Below, piece after piece: positions 7,809-15,720 of a stretch of 18,518 nucleotides of DNA (the stretch's first letter is position 1; the number at the start of each line of letters is the position of its first letter). The translations under genes and the position numbers were made by a program. The DNA comes from Nitrospirota bacterium (lineage in GTDB: Bacteria; Nitrospirota; Nitrospiria; Nitrospirales; UBA8639), in the NCBI GenBank assembly GCA_029865515.1, contig JAOUGQ010000026.1:1-18518 (forward strand). The letters run 5' to 3'. The notes beneath the pieces are model-generated. The model had not been told where the DNA came from and ran no database searches. It saw nothing but the letters and a program-made list of their open reading frames with translations.

Positions 7809-9497
7809 TCAACGGGAACAGGTATGCACCATGTGTTGGGCGCTCTCATTGGCGGGGAGGGGCGGGGCTACCCAATATCCTTGCATGGCATCGCATCCAT
7901 GTTCTTCCAGGAAATCCGCTTGTTCTTGGGTTTCTACCCCTTCGGCGATCACCTGTAGCCCCATGGCTTTGCCCAAAGAAATGATGGCATCGACAATTGC
8001 CGCATCGTTGCTATTGTGTGGTAGATGGTGAATGAGACTTTGGTCGAGTTTGATGCCGTCCACCGGAAATGACTTCAGATAGCGAAGTGATGCATAACCT
8101 GCTCCAAAATCATCAATGTACAGATGAACCCCCATCGCTTTGATTTCGCGGAGTGTCTGGAGGGTTTCATCTGTTTCATGAATCAGAAAGGTCTCCGTGA
8201 GTTCCAGTTTGAGGTTTTCCGGATCCAGGTGTGAGCTTTGAAGAATATCTAGGATTAATGCAGGCAAATTACCCTGATGGATTTGCCGGGCCGAAAGATT
8301 GACGGCTACTCGTGGAGCCGGGAACCCTTGCTTTTCCCAATATTTGGCTTGTTTGCTGGCTGCCCGCAGGACCCATTCCCCGATAGGAATAATCATGCCA
8401 TTTTCTTCCGCTTGTGGAATGAAATGATTAGGTCCCACAAGCCCTTGGTATGGATGGTGCCATCGCAATAACGCTTCCATCCCGATCACTTGTTTCGTGG
8501 CAAAATCAAATTGTGGTTGGTAGTGAAGGAGAAATTCTTGTTTGGTCAAGGCTCGACGGAGTTCGACTTCGAGGGTCGAGCCATCTAGTCCCGCGGTTTT
8601 CATACCAGCCGTGTAAAATTGATACGTGTTGCCCCCTTGCGCCTTGGCCCGGTACATAGCGGCGTCAGCATGGGATAAGAGTTCCTGGGGGTTGGCGCTA
8701 TCCCAGGGGTAGATGGTGATTCCGAGGCTTCCGGTGACATGGAGTTGGTGTTGGTTGACGATGACGGGTTGAGCCAGAAGATGAAGAATGCGTTGAGCGA
8801 CAGAGGCGACATCCTCGACGGAAATAATTTGTTCCAATAGGACTGCAAATTCGTCACCCCCTAATCGGACGCCCGTATCAATTTCTCTGATACATTTTTT
8901 GACTCGTGTGGCAACAGTTTTCAGCAAGGAATCCCCGCAATCATGGCCGAGGGTGTCGTTGATTTCTTTGAAATGGTCGAGGTCCAAAAAGATCAACGCG
9001 ATCGCCGTGTCGTTCCGATTGCATCGAGCGACGGCGCAATTTAATCGTTCATAAAAAAGACCACGGTTAGCCAGGCCAGTCAAATGGTCATAATGAGCAA
9101 GCTGGGTAATCCGTTGGGTCGCCCGATGGCGTTCCATGGCATATCGAATCGCTCTGCACAAGGTGGAACTGCTGGTCTGTCCTTTGATTAAGTAATCCTG
9201 GGCTCCACTTTTCACTGCTTGAATTGCCCGTTCTTCGTCCTCAACTCCGCTCAGGATCAGAATTGGTGCCCCTGGGCAATATTGGATGAACTGCGGTATG
9301 GATTCAAAGGACTTGCCATCAGGTAAATGTAAATCCAGGATGATAGCCTGGAAAGGGTGTTTTTTGACGAGGTCTAGGGCGCCGCTGACGGAAAGGCTAT
9401 GCTCCAACGTAAATTGGTTTTGAAGCCCTTCTTTCAGCATTTTTTTGATGACCAAAGCCTCTTTCTGATCATCTTCCACTAATAGAAGCTTTATCAT
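7809..9497 (-). CDS. Response regulator with GGDEF and EAL domains (c-di-GMP turnover)
   Basis: The 562-aa protein has a receiver domain at 1-122 (VEDD, Asp55 in IILDLHLP, Lys105), a GGDEF domain at about 130-295 and an EAL domain at about 305-555. The cyclase site is intact (RLGGDEF, 211-217) and has a preceding REID at 204-207 matching the RxxD product-inhibition site at the usual five-residue spacing. The EAL domain keeps GMEALLRW (EAL 341-343), VNLSARQ (Asn400), LELTET (Glu435), IDDFGAGYAS (Asp462, Asp463), IKLD (Lys483) and AEGVET (Glu519), so phosphodiesterase activity is also expected. Phosphorylation would switch the balance between making and degrading cyclic di-GMP; which dominates cannot be read. 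No membrane segment is present, so it is cytoplasmic. The start fits because the receiver begins at residue 2. The adjacent hybrid kinase is a possible partner. Confidence 0.93.
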   Translation of the reverse strand: MIKLLLVEDDQKEALVIKKMLKEGLQNQFTLEHSLSVSGALDLVKKHPFQAIILDLHLPDGKSFESIPQFIQYCPGAPILILSGVEDEERAIQAVKSGAQDYLIKGQTSSSTLCRAIRYAMERHRATQRITQLAHYDHLTGLANRGLFYERLNCAVARCNRNDTAIALIFLDLDHFKEINDTLGHDCGDSLLKTVATRVKKCIREIDTGVRLGGDEFAVLLEQIISVEDVASVAQRILHLLAQPVIVNQHQLHVTGSLGITIYPWDSANPQELLSHADAAMYRAKAQGGNTYQFYTAGMKTAGLDGSTLEVELRRALTKQEFLLHYQPQFDFATKQVIGMEALLRWHHPYQGLVGPNHFIPQAEENGMIIPIGEWVLRAASKQAKYWEKQGFPAPRVAVNLSARQIHQGNLPALILDILQSSHLDPENLKLELTETFLIHETDETLQTLREIKAMGVHLYIDDFGAGYASLRYLKSFPVDGIKLDQSLIHHLPHNSNDAAIVDAIISLGKAMGLQVIAEGVETQEQADFLEEHGCDAMQGYWVAPPLPANESAQHMVHTCSR

Positions 9498-9797
9498 GGT
9501 GGTTCTTTCCCCCTGCCTACAGATTTCTTGTTTACAGGGACTTATGGGATGATGTGTGGGAATTTCCTCCTCTGTGATCTTTTCGGAAGTTTTGGCGTTT
9601 TCTTAATAATTCCTTCATATTTGGTCCCTTTGGAACCTCAGCATATTTAGGTCGTATAAATGTTAAATTAATTTTAAATTGCAAGTAAAAACAGCAACTT
9701 AGGTCTTGTAGGTGGTGATAGTAATTTTCTGAAAAAGGGGTATTTCAAGTTGATGGTTATTTTGGATGAATTTATTTGCGCCATTGGCGAATTTAAC

Positions 9798-9827
9798 TTT
9801 ACTTTATATTTTAAAATTTCGTATAGT
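9798..9827 (+). promoter_or_regulatory. Possible distal sigma-70 promoter for rpoD
   Basis: TTTACT at 9798-9803 and TATAGT at 9822-9827 are separated by 18 bases and resemble TTGACA/TATAAT. A transcript from here would carry a leader of about 275 bases before rpoD. In such AT-rich sequence chance matches are common, so support is weak. Confidence 0.3.
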
Positions 9828-10065
9828 GTTATCAAATTACGCCTTTTTGCAGTATCTTCAATTTTCTCAGACAATAGGTCTTTTTTCTGGTTTCGCCTCG
9901 AAAGTTGATTACGTATTCTTTTTACAACGGAGGCGAATTTCTCTTGATCTGTATTCCACCTTGTTTTCTTTTCCAAAAACAGATTTCTGCAGTTGCAGAG
10001 TGAATGGATAGGTATGATGGGTTTTCTCTGTGATAAGGGATATCCATCCTGTTGAATGTGAAAAG

Positions 10066-10074
10066 TGGTATGAT
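10066..10074 (+). promoter_or_regulatory. rpoD: Extended -10 promoter before rpoD
   Basis: TGGTATGAT matches the extended -10 pattern TGnTATAAT with one hexamer mismatch; no good -35 is found 16-18 bases upstream, as is common for extended -10 promoters. Transcription would start near 10081, giving a leader of about 28 bases that contains AAGGAG at 10097-10102. Confidence 0.45.
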
Positions 10075-10096
10075 TTTGCATAGCTTTTAAATTATT

Positions 10097-10102
10097 AAGG
10101 AG
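10097..10102 (+). promoter_or_regulatory. rpoD: Strong ribosome binding site AAGGAG for rpoD
   Basis: AAGGAG lies six bases before ATG 10109 and fixes the start of the sigma factor gene. Confidence 0.8.
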
Positions 10103-10108
10103 CCACGT

Positions 10109-11932
10109 ATGGGGAAGACCGTGTCATTGCCAGAGGTAATTCAGCGACTCATTGAGATTGGGAAGCCCAAAGGGCATGTAACGATAAAAGACTTGACGCA
10201 TATCCTCCCAGCCGACCAGATCACTTCTGATCAATTACATGTGATTTTGAGTGAGTTGCATGAGGTAAATCTTCAGGTGATTGATCCCTCAAAGCGGACG
10301 GCTTTGCAGTTGGCTTCTCTTAAGAAAAGCGCAGGGCAAGAGGATTCTGATGAATCAGAAGAAGAGACGGATTCTTCCCTAGATATTGATTTAACCCCAG
10401 GTGAACCGACTCGAATTGATGACCCGGTTCGTTTGTACCTAAAAGAAATGGGGCGGGTGCCGTTGCTCACTCGTGAAGGCGAAATTGAGCTTGCAAAACA
10501 CATTGAGGAAGGCAAGCGAGAATTGGCTTGTGCTGTCTATGGTATGCCGGTGAATATTCAGTACCTTGAATCCCTTCATGACCAATTGAAGGAAGAGGAG
10601 ATTCGTGTCCGGGATATCGTGCTCTTGCAGGAAACATTGGAGGAGGAAGAAGTTGAAGAAGAGACGCTAGCCAGTGAACAAGAGGATGAAGAGCTTCGGT
10701 TGCGAACCCTGGAGAGTTTGGCTACCGTTCGAAAGCTGGGGCGAAGTCTGCTTTCCCTCTATACCCAGAATCGAGAGGGGCGGACGACCAAGAATACTAA
10801 GGCGCAACTTGAGAAGCGGCGAGTGGCGATCACCGATCAATTCGTCGATCAAATCGAGGCCCTCAATCTCCATCAACGTGTCAAGGATCAGATGTTAAAA
10901 AGAGTCAAAGATGTTGGGCAGGAGATTCGGTCGATTGAAATGATGACCGCCCGTCATACGAAAAAACTTGGGCTTGTTGGGCAGGAAGGCATGCAAGTTA
11001 TTGGGAAAAAATCCCGAGGTCCTTCAAAAGTGGGCTCACTCAAACGGAAACAGCAATTGACTCCTGAAGAAATTGAACGGTTAAAAGAGGAGATTCAGGC
11101 CGGGAAATCAACCCTTCAACGCATCCAAGATGAGGTCTTGGGCATGCCGATGGAGGAATTTACCGCTGCCCACACTATCCTCCAGACAGCCGAGGAAAAG
11201 GTGAAGCGAGGGAAAGCCCAGTTGATTGAGGCCAATTTACGGTTAGTCGTCAGTATTGCGCGAAAATACACCAATCGGGGTTTGCAATTCATTGACTTAA
11301 TCCAAGAAGGAAATATTGGGTTGATGCGGGCTGTAGACAAATTTGAGTATCAACGTGGTTATAAATTTAGCACCTATGCTACATGGTGGATTCGGCAAGG
11401 TGTAACGCGTGCTATCGCCGATCAGGCCCGCACCATTCGAATTCCCGTGCATATGATTGAGGCCAATACCAAGTTAGCTCGGACTGCGAGGCAGTTAGTG
11501 CAACAATTAGGTCGCGAACCGACCCCTGAAGAAATTGCCGAACGCATGGGGTTAACGCCTGAAAAAGTCAGAATGATGTTGGACATTTCCAAGGGAACTA
11601 TTTCCCTTGAAACGCCTATCGGGGAAAAAGAAGATAGTCAGTTAGGGGACTTGATTGAAGATAAAAATGCTGTCTCTCCCATGGATGCCGCAAATCGGTA
11701 TGATCTGCAACGTCAAATTGCCAATGCCTTAGGTGTGCTGACTCCTCGGGAAGAGACGGTGATCCGGAAGCGATTTGGGATCGGCGATAGTACGGACCAT
11801 ACGCTTGAAGAAATTGGCCAAGATTTTGATGTGACCCGTGAGCGGATTCGTCAGATTGAAGCCAAAGCCCTAAAAAAGCTCCGGCATCCGAGTTGTAGCC
11901 ACAAACTTCGAAGTTTGGTGGACCATCTCTAA
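10109..11932 (+). CDS. rpoD: RNA polymerase primary sigma factor RpoD
   Basis: The 607-aa protein has the full primary-sigma architecture: region 1.1 at about 5-58 (IQRLIEIGKPKGHVTIKDL), an acidic linker (about 76-95), region 1.2 at about 103-137 (DDPVRLYLKEMGRVPLLT), a long highly charged non-conserved region at about 140-355, region 2 at 370-440 (ANLRLVVSIARKY, GLQFIDLIQEGNIGLM, YKFSTYATWWIRQ for -10 recognition and melting), region 3 at 448-525 and region 4 at 535-600 (LTPREETVIRKRFG and helix-turn-helix ending VTRERIRQIEAKALKKL, which reads the -35 box). It directs RNA polymerase to housekeeping promoters. The gene is monocistronic here: own promoter, strong terminator, and no dnaG or rpsU beside it, unlike the common dnaG-rpoD order. 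Presence of region 1.1 distinguishes it from the second sigma gene downstream. Confidence 0.96.
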   Translation: MGKTVSLPEVIQRLIEIGKPKGHVTIKDLTHILPADQITSDQLHVILSELHEVNLQVIDPSKRTALQLASLKKSAGQEDSDESEEETDSSLDIDLTPGEPTRIDDPVRLYLKEMGRVPLLTREGEIELAKHIEEGKRELACAVYGMPVNIQYLESLHDQLKEEEIRVRDIVLLQETLEEEEVEEETLASEQEDEELRLRTLESLATVRKLGRSLLSLYTQNREGRTTKNTKAQLEKRRVAITDQFVDQIEALNLHQRVKDQMLKRVKDVGQEIRSIEMMTARHTKKLGLVGQEGMQVIGKKSRGPSKVGSLKRKQQLTPEEIERLKEEIQAGKSTLQRIQDEVLGMPMEEFTAAHTILQTAEEKVKRGKAQLIEANLRLVVSIARKYTNRGLQFIDLIQEGNIGLMRAVDKFEYQRGYKFSTYATWWIRQGVTRAIADQARTIRIPVHMIEANTKLARTARQLVQQLGREPTPEEIAERMGLTPEKVRMMLDISKGTISLETPIGEKEDSQLGDLIEDKNAVSPMDAANRYDLQRQIANALGVLTPREETVIRKRFGIGDSTDHTLEEIGQDFDVTRERIRQIEAKALKKLRHPSCSHKLRSLVDHL

Positions 11933-11955
11933 TCTGAAGTAGATTTTGATAAAGT

Positions 11956-11990
11956 AAAGGCCTCGTCATGCAAATGATGGGGCCTTTTTT
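11956..11990 (+). terminator. Rho-independent terminator after rpoD
   Basis: A 14-bp stem (AAAGGCC on the left pairing with GGCCTTT on the right, two G-T pairs inside) is capped by a GCAA tetraloop at 11970-11973, and the right arm runs into six T. It starts 24 bases after the rpoD stop and ends that transcript. Nothing converges from the other side. Confidence 0.92.
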
Positions 11991-12085
11991 GTGCCAGCTG
12001 CGCCATGAATGGTCTCAGTTTTCACTTTTCAGACATTGCTTTATTCACTCAATCTTTGTTCCCCTTCTCGGTTCAGGTATTGGGG

Positions 12086-12094
12086 TGGTAAGAT
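12086..12094 (+). promoter_or_regulatory. Possible extended -10 element before response regulator
   Basis: TGGTAAGAT, inside GGGGTGGTA at 12082-12090, fits TGn plus a weak -10 hexamer. Transcription would then begin about 2-4 bases before ATG 12104, making a nearly leaderless mRNA, which would agree with the absence of a Shine-Dalgarno sequence. A more distant promoter is equally possible. Confidence 0.3.
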
Positions 12095-12103
12095 TTCCCT
12101 AAG

Positions 12104-12778
12104 ATGCGTATTTTAGTTGTGGAAGATGAGCCAAAAGTTGCGTCCTTCATCCGGCGAGCGCTGGAAGAGGAAAGTTATGCCGTGGATGTTTGTGCAGATG
12201 GACCGGGAGGGTTGGATTGGGCTCAAACAGTGAATTATGACTTGATTGTTTTAGATTTGATGTTGCCAGGCTTGCCGGGGGTTGAAGTCCTAAAACGTGC
12301 CCGTGCTGCGGGTGTTAAAACCCCGGTTCTTATTTTAACGGCACGTTCCGAGGTAGATCAGCGCGTGAAGGGTCTGGATGCTGGAGCCGACGATTACTTG
12401 ACGAAACCCTTTGCAATTGAAGAATTGCTTGCGAGAGCTCGTGCGCTTCTTCGACGGGCTGGCGGCGCACCAACCGGGATTCTCCAGGTAGATGATGTGG
12501 TGTTAAATCCTGTTACTCGAGAAGTGACTCGTGGAGGACAACGCCTCGAATTCACGACCAAAGAATATGCTCTTTTAGAATATCTCATGCGAAATGCCGG
12601 GCGGGTATTAACGCGCTCAATGATTACTGAGCATGTATGGGATCTTGATTTTGATACGTTTACCAATGTGATTGATGTGTATATCAGTTACTTACGAAAC
12701 AAAATTGATAAAGGACGGGAACGGAGTCTAATTCAAACGGTGCGGGGAAGTGGGTATATGATGAGGGCTGACGGGTGA
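12104..12778 (+). CDS. OmpR/PhoB-family response regulator
   Basis: The 224-aa protein is a receiver (1-118) plus winged-helix DNA-binding domain (about 128-221). Receiver residues are complete: Glu7-Asp8, phospho-acceptor Asp51 (LIVLDLMLPG), Thr79 and Lys101 (YLTKPF). The output domain shows the OmpR pattern: VVLNPVTREVTRGG, LEFTTKEYALLEYLMRNAGRVLTRSMI, then VWDLDFDTFTNVIDVYISYLRNKID and RTVRGSGYMM-type ending. It should bind DNA as a phosphorylated dimer and control transcription. Closest in style to the CusR/copper and heavy-metal group, but no metal efflux genes are visible, so I give no symbol. Its TGA overlaps the kinase GTG by four bases (GTGA), so the pair is translationally coupled. 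No Shine-Dalgarno is seen before the ATG. Confidence 0.95.
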   Translation: MRILVVEDEPKVASFIRRALEEESYAVDVCADGPGGLDWAQTVNYDLIVLDLMLPGLPGVEVLKRARAAGVKTPVLILTARSEVDQRVKGLDAGADDYLTKPFAIEELLARARALLRRAGGAPTGILQVDDVVLNPVTREVTRGGQRLEFTTKEYALLEYLMRNAGRVLTRSMITEHVWDLDFDTFTNVIDVYISYLRNKIDKGRERSLIQTVRGSGYMMRADG

Positions 12779-14193
12779 AAGCCACTTCGATTCGGGTTCG
12801 ATTAACCCTGTGGTATGGATCCGCGCTGGCTCTCATTCTTGTTCTCTTTGCGGTGGCATTGTATTTGGTTATGTCCCGTGCCCTTCGGGAGCAGGTGGAT
12901 GCGTCATTAGATGAGGCCGCAGCCGTAGCGATCCGAACGTTGGGAGAACATCGATTTGGGCCATTTTTAATTTTCGAGGATTTATCCCAGGACTTTCCAG
13001 AGATAGCCTTACTGGATAAATTCTTCCAAATTTTTGGTCCGGCAGGCCAGGTGACCATTCAGTCGGCCAATATTCAAAGCCGGGAGATTCCATTAAGTCA
13101 GACATCCTTTCGTGCCTCTCTCGATGGGAAGTCTACGTTTGAATCCGTGAAATTTGAAAAAGGTGTTCCTCTCCGATTACTGTCGGTTCCTATTCGTCAG
13201 GGAGATCAACTTGTGAATATTTTACGGGTAGGGACTTCCCTCCAACCGACTGAAAAAATGTTACATCGGTTATTAGCCGGCCTCTATATCGCCTCTCCCG
13301 TCGCCTTGCTCGTGTCGTTGGTGGGGGGATGGTTTTTGGCTGGGAGGGCGCTTCGTCCGGTCCATGCGATTACTCAAGCTGCCCAACGTATTGCGGCCGG
13401 GGATTGGACCCAACGGATACGAACTCCCCATTCCAACGATGAAATCGGACAATTAGCTTCGACCTTCAATGACATGATTGGACGATTGGAGGTGTCTTTT
13501 CGGCAAATTCGCCAGTTTAGCGCCGATGCGTCCCATGAACTTCGAACCCCCTTAACCATTACAAAAGGTGAGACCGAGTTGGCGTTACGGCGACCTCGGC
13601 AAGCTGAAGATTATCGGGTTGTGTTGGCGAGCAATCTAGAAGAGATCGATCGAATGAGTCGGATTGTGGATGAACTCTTGTTCTTATCACGAGCGGATCT
13701 CGGTGAAATTAAGCTCAAAATGTTTCCTGTCCAGTTGGATGATTTGGTTCGGGAGATTCAGCAACAGGCTTTGGTGTTGGGAAAAGAGCGGAATATCCAC
13801 ACGGTTCTCGAAGCCATTGAGCCTGTGGTGGTTCAGGGGGATGATCTGCGTTTGCGGGAATTATTATTGAATCTGGTCGATAATGCCGTGAAGTATTCTC
13901 AAGATGGACAAACGGTTGAACTCTCGTTAATTGTTGCCGGAAACCAGGGGAAACTGGTGGTTCGAGATCACGGTATTGGCATTGCTTCAGGCGACCAAGC
14001 CAGAATTTTTGATCGGTTTTACCGCACGGACGAGGCGCGTGCGCATGCGGCTAAGGGGACTGGATTGGGCTTGGCGATTTGTAAGTGGATTGTGGAGGTT
14101 CATCACGGATCTATTGAGGTGCAGAGTGCGGTTCACGATGGATCGTGTTTCACGGTTTTCCTTCCTTTGGCTCCCTCCGAAGCGATAATGTAG
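12775..14193 (+). CDS. Membrane sensor histidine kinase (CusS-like type)
   Basis: The 472-aa kinase starts at GTG 12775, preceded by GAGGG. Membrane helices lie at about 10-33 and 165-188, enclosing a periplasmic sensor of about 130 residues that I do not recognise. After a HAMP domain (about 189-240, GRALRPVHAITQAAQRI) comes the HisKA domain with SADASHELRTPL (phospho-acceptor His254), then the ATPase domain: N box NLVDNAVKYS (Asn370), G1 DHGIGI (Asp398) and G2 GTGLGLAI. All catalytic motifs are present. It is the cognate kinase of the overlapping response regulator. The design resembles heavy-metal sensor kinases, but the ligand is open since the periplasmic part shows no His- or Cys-rich metal site. 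About 150 bases separate it from the following sigma gene, with no strong terminator, so read-through is possible. Confidence 0.95.
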   Translation: MKATSIRVRLTLWYGSALALILVLFAVALYLVMSRALREQVDASLDEAAAVAIRTLGEHRFGPFLIFEDLSQDFPEIALLDKFFQIFGPAGQVTIQSANIQSREIPLSQTSFRASLDGKSTFESVKFEKGVPLRLLSVPIRQGDQLVNILRVGTSLQPTEKMLHRLLAGLYIASPVALLVSLVGGWFLAGRALRPVHAITQAAQRIAAGDWTQRIRTPHSNDEIGQLASTFNDMIGRLEVSFRQIRQFSADASHELRTPLTITKGETELALRRPRQAEDYRVVLASNLEEIDRMSRIVDELLFLSRADLGEIKLKMFPVQLDDLVREIQQQALVLGKERNIHTVLEAIEPVVVQGDDLRLRELLLNLVDNAVKYSQDGQTVELSLIVAGNQGKLVVRDHGIGIASGDQARIFDRFYRTDEARAHAAKGTGLGLAICKWIVEVHHGSIEVQSAVHDGSCFTVFLPLAPSEAIM

Positions 14194-14215
14194 GGGTTTT
14201 TCCTTTTCTCACTCT

Positions 14216-14231
14216 ATTAAAAACTTTTAAT
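14216..14231. repeat. AT-rich palindrome ATTAAAA-AC-TTTTAAT
   Basis: A perfect seven-base inverted repeat with a two-base centre lies between the kinase stop and the sigma gene. It could be a weak terminator without GC core or an operator; neither is compelling. Confidence 0.3.
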
Positions 14232-14260
14232 TTTCCCTTAATTCCCCTTTCATGTAGGGG

Positions 14261-14269
14261 TGGTACAAA
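14261..14269 (+). promoter_or_regulatory. Possible extended -10 element before second sigma gene
   Basis: TGGTACAAA, inside GGGGTGGTA at 14257-14265, fits TGn plus a weak -10 hexamer (4 of 6). It shares the nine-base GGGGTGGTA with the site before the response regulator. The predicted leader is about 70 bases and includes AGGGGA at 14335-14340, six bases before the ATG. Confidence 0.3.
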
Positions 14270-14346
14270 TGTGGGTGTCATCACCAAATAAAAGGGGATA
14301 CTCACCTGTGCCTCTAACTCTTTAATGTGAGGAAAGGGGAATTTTT

Positions 14347-15597
14347 ATGACAACACTTCAAGCGGTCCCACAGTTTCACGAAGCGCGGAAAAATCACGCA
14401 CCATTTTTACACAAAGGCCGTTCTATGAAACGGGCTCCCATAATAGCTCCGGATTTTTCACAGTGGGCCGAATCGGATTCGGAACAGGAAGAGCGAACTC
14501 GAAAAGTTTCTGAGCCCGGGGCTGCGAATTTAGAATCGATGTATTTTCGGGGATTTCGGTCTCGCCCGCTTCTGAATGCTCAGGAAGAGCTGGATTTGGC
14601 CACTCGACTTTATGGAGGAACGGCAAGTCTCCGTAAGTTGTTGCGACAGGCTCTTCAGCTCACTAAGGGATTGAAAGGCCAGGAAGAGGTTGAAGTGGTT
14701 CAAAAGGAATTGTGTCATTTCTTGGAGTTAAACGGGTATTCAGCTCCTGTCATTGAAGAAATTGTGAACTGCCTCTCCAATTTGCAATCCTTCTCGGCTG
14801 CACAAGGCAAGGCAGGGCGGAAGGTCGGTCTGCAGTATGCAGAGATTCGTCGTGCGATTCTTGAAGCCCGGATGGATATTGAAGAGCCGAAAGACGCCTT
14901 GGTACAACGGAATCTTCGTCTCGTGGTGGATGTAGCCAAGCGATACCTAGGCAGAGGGATGAATTTTTTAGATCTGGTACAAGAGGGCAATATCGGGCTT
15001 ATGAAAGCGGCCGAACGCTTTGATTATACCCGTGGGTTTAAATTTAGTACCTATGCTACATGGTGGATCCGGCAAGGCATTACACGGGCGGTTGCGGATC
15101 AAAGCCGGACTATTCGCGTGCCGGTTCATACGAATGAGGCTTCCACAAAAATCGCAAAGACCGCCCAACGCCTCGCGCAACAATTTGATCGAGAACCCAC
15201 TTTTGAGGAAATTGGTCAAGAATTGGAAATGAGCGGCGATAGGGTGAAAGAAACCATAGAAGCGTTTCAGGAGCCCATATCGTTAGATGCCCCATCGGTT
15301 GACGGAGAAACCGAATTAGGTGAGTTGATTCCAGACCTCGCTTGCCAAAGCCCGGACGAGGAAGTGTCCCGTAAATCAAATGCACAATGGTTGAATCAGA
15401 TTTTTCAGATATTGACTCCTCGTGAGCAGCAAGTTATTCGTTTACGCTTTGGAATCGGAGTGGATGAACCCTGGACTCTGGAGCAAGTGGGGCGTTCCAT
15501 GTCTGTGACTCGTGAGCGAATTCGTCAAATCGAGGTCGTGGCATTGAAAAAGCTCAAAGAGTCTCATGTTAAGGCCATGCTAGCCGAAATTCAGTGA
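14347..15597 (+). CDS. RpoD/RpoS-like sigma-70 family sigma factor
   Basis: The 416-aa protein is a group 2 type sigma factor: no region 1.1, a basic N-terminal tail of about 60 residues, region 1.2 at about 62-95 (ESMYFRGFRSRPLLNAQEELDLATRL), a short linker (about 96-180), region 2 at 185-255 (RNLRLVVDVAKRYLGRG, FLDLVQEGNIGLMKAAERF, FKFSTYATWWIRQG), region 3 at 260-340 and region 4 at 345-405 (LTPREQQVIRLRFG, VTRERIRQIEVVALKKL). The -10 and -35 reading helices are almost the same as in the rpoD upstream, so promoter overlap is expected, as with RpoS or cyanobacterial group 2 sigmas. The start is set by AGGGGA six bases before ATG 14347; ATG 14425 is an alternative. It follows the two-component pair and ends at a strong terminator, suggesting it is expressed alone or with that operon. 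Confidence 0.93.
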   Translation: MTTLQAVPQFHEARKNHAPFLHKGRSMKRAPIIAPDFSQWAESDSEQEERTRKVSEPGAANLESMYFRGFRSRPLLNAQEELDLATRLYGGTASLRKLLRQALQLTKGLKGQEEVEVVQKELCHFLELNGYSAPVIEEIVNCLSNLQSFSAAQGKAGRKVGLQYAEIRRAILEARMDIEEPKDALVQRNLRLVVDVAKRYLGRGMNFLDLVQEGNIGLMKAAERFDYTRGFKFSTYATWWIRQGITRAVADQSRTIRVPVHTNEASTKIAKTAQRLAQQFDREPTFEEIGQELEMSGDRVKETIEAFQEPISLDAPSVDGETELGELIPDLACQSPDEEVSRKSNAQWLNQIFQILTPREQQVIRLRFGIGVDEPWTLEQVGRSMSVTRERIRQIEVVALKKLKESHVKAMLAEIQ

Positions 15598-15681
15598 AGT
15601 GGTTTTGTGCGTAATTAAATTACTAAGGATGCATTGCCATGTAAAATCCTCGCTTTACTTTGAGGTAGAGGTGAAGGTTTG

Positions 15682-15720
15682 AAAAAGCAGGAGTCTTGAG
15701 ACTCCTGCTTTTTCTTTTTT
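15682..15720 (+). terminator. Rho-independent terminator after second sigma gene
   Basis: A perfect 14-bp stem (AAAAAGCAGGAGTC pairing with GACTCCTGCTTTTT) with loop TTGA at 15696-15699 is followed by CTTTTTT. It lies 85 bases after the sigma stop and separates this unit from arfB-ptrB. The A run on the left arm would also make it work on the minus strand, though nothing is transcribed toward it. Confidence 0.95.

Larger units (their letters stand above)
9498..10108. other. AT-rich divergent spacer upstream of rpoD
   Basis: These 611 bases between the divergently transcribed GGDEF-EAL gene and rpoD are clearly more AT-rich than the surroundings, especially 9655-9850. A 135-codon minus-strand reading frame at 10081-9674 is rich in Lys, Asn and Ile as expected from chance AT-rich sequence and matches no family I know, so I do not call it. 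Promoter-like sites for rpoD are listed separately. On the minus strand an AGGGGG lies about 11 bases before ATG 9497. Confidence 0.55.

Noticed and set aside
10067..10079. Sigma-54-like GG...GC pattern before rpoD (TGGTATGATTTTGCA)
   Set aside because: The GG and GC are separated by nine bases rather than the required ten; an extended -10 reading of the same sequence fits better.
9674..10081. 135-codon minus-strand frame in the AT-rich spacer
   Set aside because: Composition is what AT-rich noncoding DNA gives, there is no family resemblance, and it would cover the rpoD promoter.
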